A stretch of 64,000 nt of DNA from Nematopogon swammerdamellus (GCA_946902875.1 OX336337.1:1488001-1552000); one strand, 5' to 3'. Positions 10,541-20,127 are shown, numbered from the stretch's first letter. The notes: generated by a model from the sequence alone, not told the origin. Numbers and translations: made by a program.

Positions 10541-10720
10541 TTTTTCTAATTCCGTAGATTCATTTCCAATGTGCTCGATAGTCGTGTGAGGCACGAAATC
10601 TGTTAAATGTGGGGTCACTCCTAGAACGCTCTTTCGTGCAATAATGATAATTTTTACTCAAATATTATTCTATGGTTAAAAAAAATCCATAATAATGTAA
10701 ATTATGTCACCTTCGGAAGA

Positions 10721-10845
10721 GTGTAGCCGACATGAAATGAAGGGAAGCACTGACATGGCACCTAGTTCACCCGGTGTTATGGGCTGACATCACGGATGGT
10801 GTAGGTGATGTAACAAACCGTGCCAGTTTCCATAAAAAAAAAAAA
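10721..10845 (+). mobile_element. SINE family B, 3' end only
   Basis: It begins at GTGTAGCCGACATGAAATGA and ends with GTTTCCAT plus an A-run. It is a 5'-truncated copy. Confidence 0.8.
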
Positions 10846-11260
10846 CAGATTTAAACATTTAAGTTTCATATAATAGTATTTAAGATATAATTAATTATAC
10901 GAAAGATCGATATTGTCACCCCGTCTTTTCGCAACAATCCTAAAAATATTAAAAATATAAGGCTTTGAAAAAAAAAATATAATATTTATTTTGTAGCTTA
11001 TGTATGATGAATTGATGAGCTAAGAAATCAATAAAATTTTACACAATTACATTCTGGTAACTTTTATTCAGTTTGTTTTATAATATAAAATATATTTGTA
11101 GGTATATTATATGTAATTTATACATAATTAAAATATGTAAGTACCTTATAGTGTTTATTTTATTTATGTATTTATGTATATGATATTTACGTCCATTTAT
11201 TCATATAGTCCCACTGGGAGGCAGGCAGGCGTGACGTTATGTATGTGTGTGTATGTATGT
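10846..11260. other. AT-rich stretch, nothing recognised
   Basis: No coding or repeat signal beyond short TATA-rich runs. GGCAGGCAGGCGTGACG near 11220 has a relative at 54545. Confidence 0.45.
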
Positions 11261-11261
11261 A

Positions 11262-11345
11262 TGAACTTATAGCACAACATCGATTACTCTGCTTACCCTG
11301 ATTGTCGGGATACAAAAGCGTGAGTTATGTATGTATGTATGTATG
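11262..11345 (+). mobile_element. Family C, 3' end fragment
   Basis: GCACAACATCGATTACTCTG ... GATTGTCGGGAT followed by ATGT repeats matches the 3' end of family C elsewhere (for example 32260-32328). Confidence 0.65.
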
Positions 11346-11589
11346 TCCATTTATTTATTTGTTTTATATTTCACACTGCATTGTCCGCCGTATCTTCACC
11401 CTTCTCCACATCCCAAAAAAGGTTAGTTTGCAAGGAATGCTATAAGTATTGCATTAAACTCGCCTTTTGTGTTCCATGTTTTTATGGTATACTATAATAT
11501 ATATTTGGTTGGCTGATTGAAATCGTGTGGCGGTAATAATATGTGGTCGAAATGGGACATCCTGTATATTTATTTGATAGATAGATAGA

Positions 11590-11720
11590 TAGAAATACCT
11601 TATTGCTCCAAAAAACATTTTACATAAACAGACAATAAGTAATTTACATGAGGGGCAAAGGCGGACTTATCCCTTACAGGGATTTCTCCCAGTCAACCTT
11701 TGGATGTTTGAGAGTCGCAT
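11590..11720 (-). mobile_element. LINE 3'-tail-like fragment
   Basis: GCGGACTTATCCCTTACAGG and CAGTCAACCTTTGGATG recur in variant form at 20325-20385 and 48510-48560, next to a GATAGATA-type tail. I take it as a LINE 3' UTR, but no coding part is attached. Confidence 0.4.
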
Positions 11721-12042
11721 GTTGTGAGATTTAAGTAGGTAGTAGCAAAAGACTTGAGTGTGGGAATGTAAAATATAATACAAGGAAAATAACTATGATA
11801 AACTATAATATACACTACATTCAAGTACGTACCTTTGGTGAGGTCTATTTTAACTTAACCAAGAATTAACCTTTTGCCAATGGAGCGGCCGATATCGGCC
11901 GCTTTATAGATTATTAATAACAAACTAAGCTGTAACTTAAAAATAATGTTGCTCGACCAATCTTGTTTACGTTCTCCTGTTTGCTCTACCGCGCATAATA
12001 TATGTGTTTGCCTTGTCGGATGAAACATTATATTAAGGAGGA

Positions 12043-12303
12043 TTTTTTTTATGTAAACCAACATGGGTGGCTGTGTCGAGAGACCAATGGTACAGTCGAC
12101 AGAGCCAAAAACCCCTCTCCTCGCGAAACCACGCTCAGTGAGGCGCCATGCCAGCAGATTTGCGGACTGTTGCTAGGCTGTCTAGCCCGTTGATACGACG
12201 TTTGAAGACACCCAGGTTAGAGGATTCGGTAAACATACTCGCCGGGAGACAGTTCCACACCCTAGCGGTGCGAAAAAGAAACGATTTTGAGAACCGATGG
12301 GTC
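12043..12303 (-). mobile_element. 3' end of a jockey-like LINE (reverse transcriptase C-terminus)
   Basis: On the - strand the frame ends with HRFSKSFLFRTARVWNCLP, then NLGVFKRRINGLDSLA, the conserved C-terminal region of jockey-type reverse transcriptases. The reversed A-tail is at 12043-12050. It lies in the first intron of the Phox2-like gene, about 50 bp past the splice donor. Confidence 0.8.
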
Positions 12304-12355
12304 CATGCGGATGGAGGATGTAGATATGTCAATAGTGATGCGTGTAGGTACTCAC

Positions 12356-12593
12356 GCTGCAAGTTCATGGCGGGCGGGAAGATGTGGTGAGCGCGCGGGT
12401 CCTGGTGCGGGCGCGCGCACTGCGCCGGCGGCGGCTGGTAGCGCACCATGCCCGCCGCCGCCGCCTGGCTGTAGCGGTACGCCGCCTGCGACATCTGCCC
12501 GCACGACGCCAGCTCGCCGTACGAGCAGCCCGCGTCCACGCCGACCCCGCCCTGCAGGCAGCCGCCGTCGAACCCGCCGTACCCGTACTCCAT
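12356..12593 (-). CDS. Phox2: Phox2-like paired-class homeobox gene, exon 1
   Basis: This exon encodes the N-terminal 79 residues of what looks like an insect Phox2-type transcription factor, a nuclear DNA-binding protein that in vertebrates specifies autonomic and visceral neurons. ATG is at 12593-12591. The protein starts MEYGYGGFDGGC and continues CSYGELASCGQ ... AYRYSQ, matching the family pattern of an MEYxY start followed by Y-[AG]-[DE]-x-x-SC-x-Q and an aromatic repeat. The exon ends at 12356 in a strong donor (GTGAGT), in phase 1 after 238 nt. From memory, human PHOX2B exon 1 has 241 coding nt, also phase 1. The rest is Gln, Ala and Pro rich. No homeodomain is encoded in this window: the - strand from 12355 to 1 lacks it, so intron 1 exceeds 12 kb. 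Another paired-like family is possible. Confidence 0.72.
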
Positions 12594-13200
12594 GTCGCCG
12601 GACCACTTGCGCCCGAAGACGCCGCCGAGCCCGCACCCTTCAATCTTGGCGCCGCGTCCACGCGCGTCCCTCCCGCCACTACGCGCCGCTCTCTGCCTCT
12701 TCAGCGGCCTCTAAAGCCTGCGAGACATCGCTCGCGTTCGAATCAGGAAGACGGACGGTGGCGCTGGCCGCCGCGCGGCGCCCGGCGCGTGCCGCGTGTG
12801 AAGGCAAGACGCGGACGCTCACTGCCGCATAATTGGATGAGCGTATATTAAATTATGGCGATTACAGATGATATCGGATCGCGTTTTTGCCGGAGCGAGG
12901 CGGGCGAGGACCGCGCGGTTGCCCCACTCGAAATCAAATGATAAGCCTAATTCAATAAGGGTGGCCGACGAGGAGGGGGCGGGGCGCGCACCCCCGGCGC
13001 GCGACCAATGAGGTGCGCGGGTGGCGCGGCACCCCCTCGCCATTGGCCGGTCGGGGGTGCACCCCCGCCCCCGCGCCGCGCGCCGCCCCCGCGCCGCGCA
13101 CGGATGACACTCGTCGAGTTTTCTTTTCGCCGGCCGGTTCTTTGTCATTGGGAGGGGAATAAAAAAAAACTTGTAATTAACGAACTATGCTCGGAGCGAG
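12594..13200 (-). promoter_or_regulatory. CpG-rich upstream region of the Phox2-like gene
   Basis: Very GC- and CpG-rich DNA extends upstream of the ATG to about 13130, with ATTGG/CCAAT elements near 13003, 13040 and 13147. It probably holds the 5' UTR and promoter. No TATA box or start site can be fixed from sequence alone. Confidence 0.45.
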
Positions 13201-13335
13201 CGCTGCTCCGGCGGCGGTAAGTATCTCGCACGAGTGAGCATTACTTGATACCTACTCATTCATGCATTTGGGTGAAACTTTGTCATTATGTACCTACAAA
13301 ATACAAATATTTCACATTCATTCTTACTTGCATCC

Positions 13336-13534
13336 TTCCTTACCTATAATAAAATCCAACGTCTGCTTTCTGTATGTCTGAGTGTCTGTCTGTCCGCTTA
13401 TAACTCGAGAACCACTGAACCGATTTTAATAAAACAAAATTCTACGGATAGCTTGATTCTTCCCATCAACTATAGGCTACTTACTATCACGCTAAATGGC
13501 TTATGAGGGTAGCAGTGAAGTGAAATATGAGAGC
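13336..13534 (-). mobile_element. Family F element, truncated at its GC-rich end
   Basis: TCCTTACCTATAATAAAATC at the left, then AACCACTGAACCGATTTTAA and CCATCAACTATAGGCTAC. It stops at TATGAGAGC without the GC-rich hairpin end. Confidence 0.75.
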
Positions 13535-13609
13535 ACTTGGCAATATTTGTATGTAACGGACACGGAATCATTCACCCGAGTAAGAACCGATGACATTACA
13601 ATATCCTGA

Positions 13610-13690
13610 AGGGGGAGGGGAGGGGGGGGGGGGAGGGGGTAAGTAGAGGCATATAGGGAGGGGGGTGAGGGAGGGGCGGGAGGGGAGGCA
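13610..13690 (+). repeat. G-rich low-complexity stretch
   Basis: Runs of G (up to 12) separated by single A or T from 13612 to 13690. G-quadruplex formation is possible. Confidence 0.7.
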
Positions 13691-13857
13691 GAGCGATGGA
13701 ATCCCCCTTATCCTTATCCTTTCCTTTCTTCCTTACCTTTAATAAAATCCAACGTGTGCTTTCTGTCTGTCTGTATGTATGTCTGTATGTCTGTCTGTTT
13801 ACCATCTTTGGGGTTGCCATATTTACTCCAAGTATCGATGATGGCCAGACTCAACGG

Positions 13858-14177
13858 AAGGGAGGGAGAGGCAGGGAGATGGAGGGAGAGGGAGAGGGAG
13901 AGGGAGAGAGAGAGGGAGAGGGAGAGGGAGAGGGAGAGGGAGAGGGAGAAGGAGAGGGAGAGGGAGAGGGAGAGGGAGAGGGAGAGGGAGAGGGAGAGGG
14001 AGAGGGAGAGGGAGAGGGAGAGGGAGAGGGAGAGGGAGAGGGAGAGAGAGAGGGAGAGGGAGAGGGAGAGGGAGAGGGAGAGGGAGAGGGAGAGGGAGAG
14101 GGAGAGGGAGAGGGAGAGGGAGAGGGAGAGGGAGAGGGAGAGGGAGAGGGAGAGGGAGAGGGAGAGGGAGAGGGAGA
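13858..14177 (+). repeat. GGGAGA microsatellite, about 320 bp
   Basis: Nearly pure (GGGAGA)n on the + strand with a few GAGAGA interruptions near 13906, 13949 and 14046. It stays open in several frames (Gly-Glu or Arg-Glu repeats) only because of the repeat. Confidence 0.97.
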
Positions 14178-14302
14178 AACGGAAACGGAGTGTTAAAGAT
14201 TGTATGGGAATATCGGTTTTTTTAAAGGAAAATCATAATTATAGCTACTCAAAACAAATAAATGGGGGGGGGGGTGGGGGAGGGGGGATGGGTGTGACGG
14301 TG

Positions 14303-15111
14303 GCCTTAGTTACTTACTTTCTTCGTGGAGGTTTATTGTATTCCAGAATGCAGCTTAGCCTGAAGCCTCGCCCATAGTTACTTACTTTCATCAAGAAGGT
14401 TAATCCTCTTCCTTAACGCAGCTCGGCCTTCGGCCTGACCCATGGTTTATCCTCTTCCTAAACGGAGCTCGGCCTTCGGCCTCGCCCTCAGTTACTTACT
14501 TTCTTCGAGAAGGTTTATAGTCTTCCTAAACGCAGCTCGGCCTTCAGCCTCGCTCTTTGTTACTTACTTTCATCGAAAAAGTTTATCCTCTTCCTGAACG
14601 CACCTCGGCTTCGGCCTCGCCCTTAATTACTTTCTTTCTTATAGATGGTTTATCGTCTTCCTGAACACAGCTCGGCCTTCGGCCTCGCCCTCAGTTACTT
14701 ACTTTCTTAGATAAGGTTTATCGTCTTCCTGAACGCAGCTCGGCCTTCGGCCTCGCCCTTTGTTACTTACTTTCTTCAAGAAGGTTTATAGTCTTCTTAA
14801 ACAAAGCTCGGCCTTCGGCCTCGCTCTTTGTTACTTACTTTCTTCGGGAAGGTTTATAGTTTTCCTGAACGCAGCTCGGCCTTCGGCCTCGCCCTTAATT
14901 ACTTACTTTCTTAGATAAGGTTTCCTGAACGCAGCTCGGCCTTCGGCCTCGCCCTTAGTTACTTACTTTCTTCGAGAAGGTTTATAGTCTTCCTGAACGC
15001 AGCTCGGCCTTCGGCCTCGCCCTTAGTTACTTACTTTCTTCGAGAAGGTTTATAGTCTTCCTGAACGCAGCTCGGCCTTCGGCCTCGCCCTCAGTTACTT
15101 ACTGTCTTCTT
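14303..15111 (+). repeat. 68-bp minisatellite, about 12 units
   Basis: The unit contains GCAGCTCGGCCTTCGGCCTC, AGTTACTTACTTTCTTCG and GAGAAGGTTTATAGTCTTCC. Units differ at several positions, and one is shortened at about 14915. The CGGCCTTCGGCC core is self-complementary. It shares its length, but not its sequence, with the satellite at 4361. Confidence 0.93.
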
Positions 15112-15789
15112 TGAAATACGAATTTCACGCGAGCGGAGCCGCGGGCTCAGCTAGTTATATATAACATTATATTCTTAAAAGCCTAGTCAGCGCACATCAG
15201 CTTCTCAAAATGATGACCGTCCGCGTAGAAATTATTCCTGTCGCCAAGGCTTATAAATAAAGGCTCATAAAACACCCCAACTGGCAGTGGCGGGGCATGA
15301 ACTTAATTTTTATGTGGGCAAGATAAATTGCGAGGCCCTATCAATTTTGCCAATACACAATACATTCAACAACATCATCAAATCGCAATAATACAGACAC
15401 TGTATTATTGCAATATTCACGCATATGTGCTGCTTGTCCGATCTTGTGTCGGATAAAGGCTTTATAGTAAGGTTTATAGTTTGCCTTTGATTAAGTCTAA
15501 CCATGTTTATTCGGGGTAACTTTTAATAGATCTAGCTGATTATTTTTCATGAATCAAAGCTGTATGAACTTTCGAGGCGCGAGGCCCCTCGGGCCGCGAG
15601 GCCGTGGGCGGTCGCCCACGTCGCCCACGCCTTGCGCCGCCTCTGCCAACTAGGTTACATAGTTCAGTATGAGAGTGGCTCAAAAGACAAGACATCCTGG
15701 AGTTGTGACCAGAAGTCCAAAAGTTCAGCTGAATAGTCGGAGCATTTTCGATAGAGTGTGAACTCACCAAGCCTGAGCGACGACACGAC

Positions 15790-16440
15790 ACGCTCGACAC
15801 GCATTTATTATTTTTTTTACTAACGACACCCATGGACATTCGGTCGTACGCGGTACGCGGTGGTTGCGAATGCCATACCGATCTGAGGTTCCTATTCACG
15901 CCTCTCTTGAAGGACCCGAAACTTTTTTTAATGTAATTCTGTATAGATGGCTGAGTCGGAGGGGCCAAAGCACATGCTCCGACCAGCCAATATCACCTCC
16001 GAGAAGGTAGGTGCTATACCGCTGACTTCCCTGGATTGCTGGCTAAACTGGACTAGAGGAGAACACAACCGAGGCTGCTATGCGGCCATCTTACATCCAG
16101 TACGGTGGTACCAACACAGTTGGCTACAATTTGAGCCTACCACCTAGTAAGAGGTAAGGGAAGGGACCTTCAGTTTTACACCGGTTTCGAACGGTGAAGC
16201 AGCAGGTGTAGGTATGCACGAATTTTTTTTTGTCAGAAAAAACTCATTGGTATACACACCGACCGGATTCGAACCTCGGACCTCTCGCATGAGTCAAACC
16301 ACTCAGCCACCCGCCGCTTAAAGACTATATGCGGGGGGAAATATGTGGGCAGGGAGAGCGTTCCAGAGTTTACAAGTTCTGCCGAGAAGTGTTACATGCC
16401 TACTTTCTCTAAAAACTACCATCGAGAGATTGCTAACCAA
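15790..16440 (-). mobile_element. LINE 3' end split by a SINE
   Basis: 15800-15922 on the - strand reads ...FKRGVNR...RMSMGVV, the end of a jockey-like reverse transcriptase and its 3' UTR (GACGACACCCATGGACATTC in reverse). The upstream half resumes at 16330-16395 (GGGCAGGGAGAGCGTTCCAG). The uninterrupted arrangement is visible at 48740-48815, so the SINE at 15923-16317 inserted later. Confidence 0.65.
15923..16317 (-). mobile_element. SINE family A copy nested in a LINE
   Basis: The reversed A-tail starts at 15923. Body and central domain follow, then the tRNA-like head with B box (GGATTCGAACC reversed) ending at 16317. There is a small deletion in the head (GCATGAGTCAAACC). Confidence 0.85.
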
Positions 16441-17060
16441 ATCTAGTGCCAAACAATTGCAGCATTTAGCGCACCGACATAAAACCTCCAAAATAAAGAT
16501 TTATCTATCCACTTTCATTCGCCCTGAAGAGTTATTTTTCCCTCCGACGACGACCGCACAAGTAGATAAACAGCGCGCAACCTTCGCCCTGCGAGCTGAC
16601 GACTCAGCTACGAGTTGGTCGAATTAGCTCCAGCGCCCGGGAGCACATTTTCAGGCGAAAAGAAACGATTAATCACGCGACAACGTGTTAAGAATCACGC
16701 GTTAGGTTGTGCTGGCTTGAAGTATAGACTTACCTCGATATTTTTGTAGTTCCTTAACACACGTTACAATCCAGACACTTGGCGAATGTGCTTCTACACT
16801 TGCTACTAAATAGTGGGCTATTGTATTGTTGTGTGTGTACTATACTAATTGTCTTACGGGTAGGTACATAATCCGAATATCGGGGATGGACCGATTTTGA
16901 TGCGGTTTTTTTTATTGGTAAGCTGATATTTTATTTATTTTATTTTTTACATTTCATTAATTTAGATTTTACATTTATTCATGTATAATTAAATTCATCA
17001 AATAAGTACTTTAACATATATGTTTACAAGCATATAACTAAGTTTAGAAATTAAAAACTA
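16441..17060. other. Mixed-composition stretch, no gene recognised
   Basis: A + frame at 16343-16627 has no recognised domain and overlaps LINE sequence at its start. 16900-17060 is AT-rich with a TTTTGATGCGGTTTTT segment similar to one in the 49300-49440 repeat. Confidence 0.4.
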
Positions 17061-17069
17061 TAAAATGTA

Positions 17070-17240
17070 ATAATCTTCCAAAATGGGGACTGCTGTTAAG
17101 TCCCCATGATGGAAGCCGTATTCTCTCTGTACTGCTAGGCTGATTTTCTGCCTAAAGAAACTGGCCGCACGTTTGTCTCCAGACGCCTCGATTAGTAGTT
17201 TACCCAGTTGTTTTCCGAAATGTTTTGCGTCTCGACGGCC
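17070..17240 (-). pseudogene. Unidentified transposon-like ORF fragment
   Basis: On the - strand an open stretch reads GRRDAKHFGKQLGKLL, EASGDKRAASFFRQKISLAV and HHGDLTAVP. The FFRQKISLAVQR segment resembles FLRQRICVAIHR encoded at 51450-51485. Two dispersed related fragments suggest a transposon ORF, but I cannot name the family. Confidence 0.4.
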
Positions 17241-17431
17241 AAAAGTCTCAACGGCGCGGCGCGGCGAAGGCGCAAAACTCGAAGTTGTTTTTAATTTGGG
17301 AATATATCGAATGTTTTAATTTTTCGGCCTTCGTCGCAGCGTAACCAGCTGCTCGAGAAGATCCCGTCATATGACTGGGAGCTACTGTATCCATACACGT
17401 TGCATCCCATACCAGTGCTCTTCCCTGCTGT

Positions 17432-18345
17432 ATTTTTTTTTTATGTAAACCAACATAGGTGGTTGTGTCGAGGGACCAATGGTACAGTCGACAGAGCCAA
17501 AAACCCCTCTCCTCGCGAAAACACGCTCAGTGAGTCGACATGACAGCAAATTTGCGGACTGTTGCTAGGCTGTCTTGCCCGTTGACACGATGTTTGAAGA
17601 TACCCAGGTTAAAGGATTCGGGAAACACACTCGCCGGGGAGACAGTTCCACACCCTAGTGGTGCGACAAAGAAACGATTTTGAGAACCGATGGGTTCTCA
17701 AAAGCTCAATGTCAACAACAAAAGGGTGCGCAGTTTCTCTGCGGCGAGTGCTGCGAAGATGGGTTGGATGGCAAGGAATAAGGGAAGCAAGTTCCTCCGA
17801 GCAGCGCCCATGATAGTACCTGTAGAACAGACTGAGTGACCCTACAAATCGTCTGTGACAGAGACTCCAGACCATCAGTCAGTTTCGGGTCTCCCACCAG
17901 ACGGACGGTTCGGCGGTGTATTGAATCCAAGGACCCCAGTCGCCAACAGATACTGGGGGCTGTCTTCCCAAATGTGGCTACAGTATTCCATCACCGGCCT
18001 AATCTGTGATTTGTACAACATAAGAAGTCAGTAGTTGTGCCGGTGAGACGAACCTCCTATTTCGATATAGGATCCCCAGTATTTTTATGCGGTTTTGGCC
18101 TTGGACTCAATAAACTGCCTAAAGCCCACGTCCTTGGAAATGTTGCACCCCAGTAGGTCTAGGTGCTCCGAGACAGGAACGGCACTGCCTTGGAAACTTG
18201 CAAGGAAAGGGAAGGGGTCGACCTTAGCAGACAATACACAGCATTGCCACAGAATAGATATTAGTACTGGCATTGCGTCTTGCGAACGTTGAAGGCAACA
18301 AGGTTCTCGTTCTACTACTCTACTACTACTACTACTCTTATGCAT
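17432..18345 (-). mobile_element. Jockey-like LINE, reverse transcriptase C-terminal third
   Basis: This is the longest LINE piece in the window. On the - strand, with frameshifts, it gives VPVSEHLDLLGCNISKDVGF, then FRQFIESKAKTA, RPVMEYCSHIW, NRPSGGRPETD, VGSLSLFYRYYHGRCSEELA and RFSKSFLCRTTRVWNCLP, in the expected order of a jockey-type reverse transcriptase C-terminus. The reversed A-tail is at 17432-17440. Stops and frameshifts make it dead. Confidence 0.85.
18301..18338 (+). repeat. (CTA)n microsatellite
   Basis: Interrupted CTACTACTACTA runs. Confidence 0.8.
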
Positions 18346-18544
18346 ATATTACGACTATATTCTCATGTGTAATCCGTGCCTAAAGATGCTGGAGGCAAAC
18401 TTGATTATTGTTTGTATCTTTCTGTATTTTCTTGTCTGTTTGTTTCGGTGTCATTTTGGCTACATTTGTATTTCGCTACAGGCGTTGCACATTTCTCCAT
18501 AGAAATATTTACTCACTTGTAGGTACGCAACGAGATGTGGAGCC

Positions 18545-18891
18545 GTCAAAACAAGTGCGAGTCGAACTCGCGCACCGAGGGTTCCGTATCGCCATGTCAT
18601 AGTCAGCGCCACTCGCGCCCTCTATGTATGTATTAGTTAAAATGCTTCATACTCTTTTCGGTAGATGGCGCGCATACACTTTTTAGTTTCTTGTATGGGG
18701 ACCCCCGTGAACGTTTTATTTTCTCTTATTTGTTGTTATATTGGCCATAATAATATATATTCTGTGAAAATTTCAAGGGGCTACCTATTACGGTTCAAGA
18801 GATAGAGCCCACGGACAGACAGGCGGACAGACATACAGACGGCGTAGGCTAAGTAATAGGGTCCCGTGCGACGGATACGGAACCCTAAAAA
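18545..18891 (+). mobile_element. Family G element, full-length
   Basis: It starts AGTGCGAGTCGAACTCGCGC, then ACCGAGGGTTCCGTATCG, and ends GGATACGGAACCCTAAAAA. The two ends are inverted versions of each other (GGGTTCCGTAT / ATACGGAACCC). The head read in reverse holds a B-box-like GAGTTCGACTC as at a tRNA 3' end. The internal GGGGCTACCTATTACGGTTC and GACAGACAGGCGG occur in all copies. Confidence 0.8.
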
Positions 18892-18949
18892 TACGACAAT
18901 CGAGCCTACGAGTTCACGTACCCACAGGTAAAGAAAGCCAACTCTACTC

Positions 18950-19200
18950 ACAATGCGTTGAAGGTTGTCGAGGCGAGTGACGCGGGCTCGGAGGCGCGGC
19001 GCGGCGGAGCGGAGACGGCGCGGTTCAATCTAGTGATTTCTGCGGGGAAGGGAGCCGCGCATCTTCGCTGTAATCGCCGCCGTTCGTCACCGGCGACGCC
19101 GACGCCGCGGCCGCCGTACGACGACGACGCCACGCGACGCCGCCGCCGCCGCCCCTCCACCGCGCCTCCCCGCGCGCCGCCCCACGTGACATAAATTACT
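18950..19200 (-). other. CpG island, possible noncoding first exon
   Basis: Very GC-rich (GCCGCCGCC and GACGACGACGCC runs). On the - strand it ends at about 18953 in a good donor (ATTGTGAGTAG), which would suit a first exon or a 5' UTR exon. Coding potential in either strand is only low-complexity Arg, Ala and Pro. Whether it belongs to the Phox2-like gene further along the - strand is unknown. Confidence 0.3.
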
Positions 19201-19264
19201 TACATGTTACCTATTTTATGTACTCGTAGATTGTAACATGAAAAATGCTTTCATTTGAATGTGT

Positions 19265-19582
19265 AAATTTTTACGTGATGACGTCACGTCTTATAAATTG
19301 ATGAACACCGGCTGCACATACGAAAAAGTGTCACGTTCCATCTGAACCTGTGTGTGCAAGCGAGAGCGCGTAACAAGCGATAGAGAGGCACAATCGGTAT
19401 AGTCAAAGTTACCATGGAAACGTCTTAAGAAGTAAAACTGTCAAGATCAGACAACAGAAGTTTATTGATGGCCAGTCACAAGATGATTAATCTTTCTACT
19501 GGAAATATAATTACTGATCTTTGCTCTATGTACTACGTTTATTCCACGTCATCACGTAAAACTATCGTCCGTAAACCGACTT
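19265..19582. mobile_element. MITE, copy 2 of a two-copy family
   Basis: TTTACGTGATGACGT at the left is inverted as ACGTCATCACGTAAA at 19547-19561. The body matches the copy at 8778. A different middle segment (19400-19540) is present here. Confidence 0.7.
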
Positions 19583-19780
19583 TTTTTATGGAAACTAGAT
19601 CCGTGATGAACTAATCACAGGTAGGTACCGCGTCAGAGCTTCCCTTTTTTCGTGCCGGTTACGTTAATCTGCAGGGAAAACACGATTTTCATGGTCGTCG
19701 GACTGACCTTTAATCAGTTTGGTGGTGCCAACCTGGGCGGTTTAAACCCTACCGCACCCAAGGTAAGGTAAGAAGGTAAA

Positions 19781-19972
19781 ATGTGGAACGCACTCCCTGC
19801 CCATGTATTTCCTCCCAAGTACAGCCTGGGGGTTTTCAAAATGATCGTGAAAACGGCTCCTGTCAGACCGGCATGGCATTCGCAATCCCCATGCATCACA
19901 CAATGTCCATGGGCATCGTTAGACATCTACTTGTAGGTCAAACGATGCCACATGTCGCGCACCATAAAAAAA
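19781..19972 (+). mobile_element. 5'-truncated jockey-like LINE inserted in a SINE
   Basis: It starts AATGTGGAACGCACTCCCTG (MWNALPAHVFPPKYSLG), runs through GCATTCGCAATCCCCATGC and GTCCATGGGCATCGTTAG, and ends CATAAAAAAAA. It is nearly the same 3' end as at 23910-24155. Confidence 0.75.
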
Positions 19973-20025
19973 AGGGGACATACAGGTTTACGTGGAATTC
20001 GAAACACGGTCAGCTTCCAACGGTC

Positions 20026-20127
20026 TATTTTTTTTTCTACTTTATGAAATAGATAAGGGCTTTAGCCGCCTGTCGACTATGCCAGCCCCATCGTATAGCC
20101 TCTGAGAGCTAGAGATGCTGCTCTCCG
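20026..20127 (-). mobile_element. ~100-bp insert with target duplication inside SINE B
   Basis: The T-run at its left and the repeated ACGGTCTA on both sides (20019-20026 and 20129-20136) indicate a short retroposed piece inserted in reverse orientation. I do not recognise its family. Confidence 0.5.

Larger units (their letters stand above)
13730..15155 (-). mobile_element. Family F element expanded by internal tandem arrays
   Basis: The left end CTTACCTTTAATAAAATCC (13733) and the right end GCGAGCGGAGCCGCGGGC plus CTCAGCTAG (15129-15154) are the two termini of family F. Between them lie a GGGAGA array, a G-rich tract and a 68-bp minisatellite instead of the usual ~150 bp interior. The whole is about 1.4 kb against ~220 bp for other copies. 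Confidence 0.6.

Noticed and set aside
1..12355. Search for the Phox2-like homeodomain exon on the - strand
   Set aside because: No KRKQRR-type or WFQNRR-type coding stretch was found; the region is repeats and AT-rich DNA.
12287..12851. Overlapping + strand and alternative - strand frames of 94-181 codons around the Phox2-like exon
   Set aside because: They are out-of-frame readings of the GC-rich Phox2-like exon and its upstream region. Only the frame starting at 12593 has family-like sequence and a matching donor.
13696..14377. Long open frames of Gly-Glu or Arg-Glu repeats (166-207 codons)
   Set aside because: They are translations of the (GGGAGA)n microsatellite. No other protein-like composition and no splice or start context.
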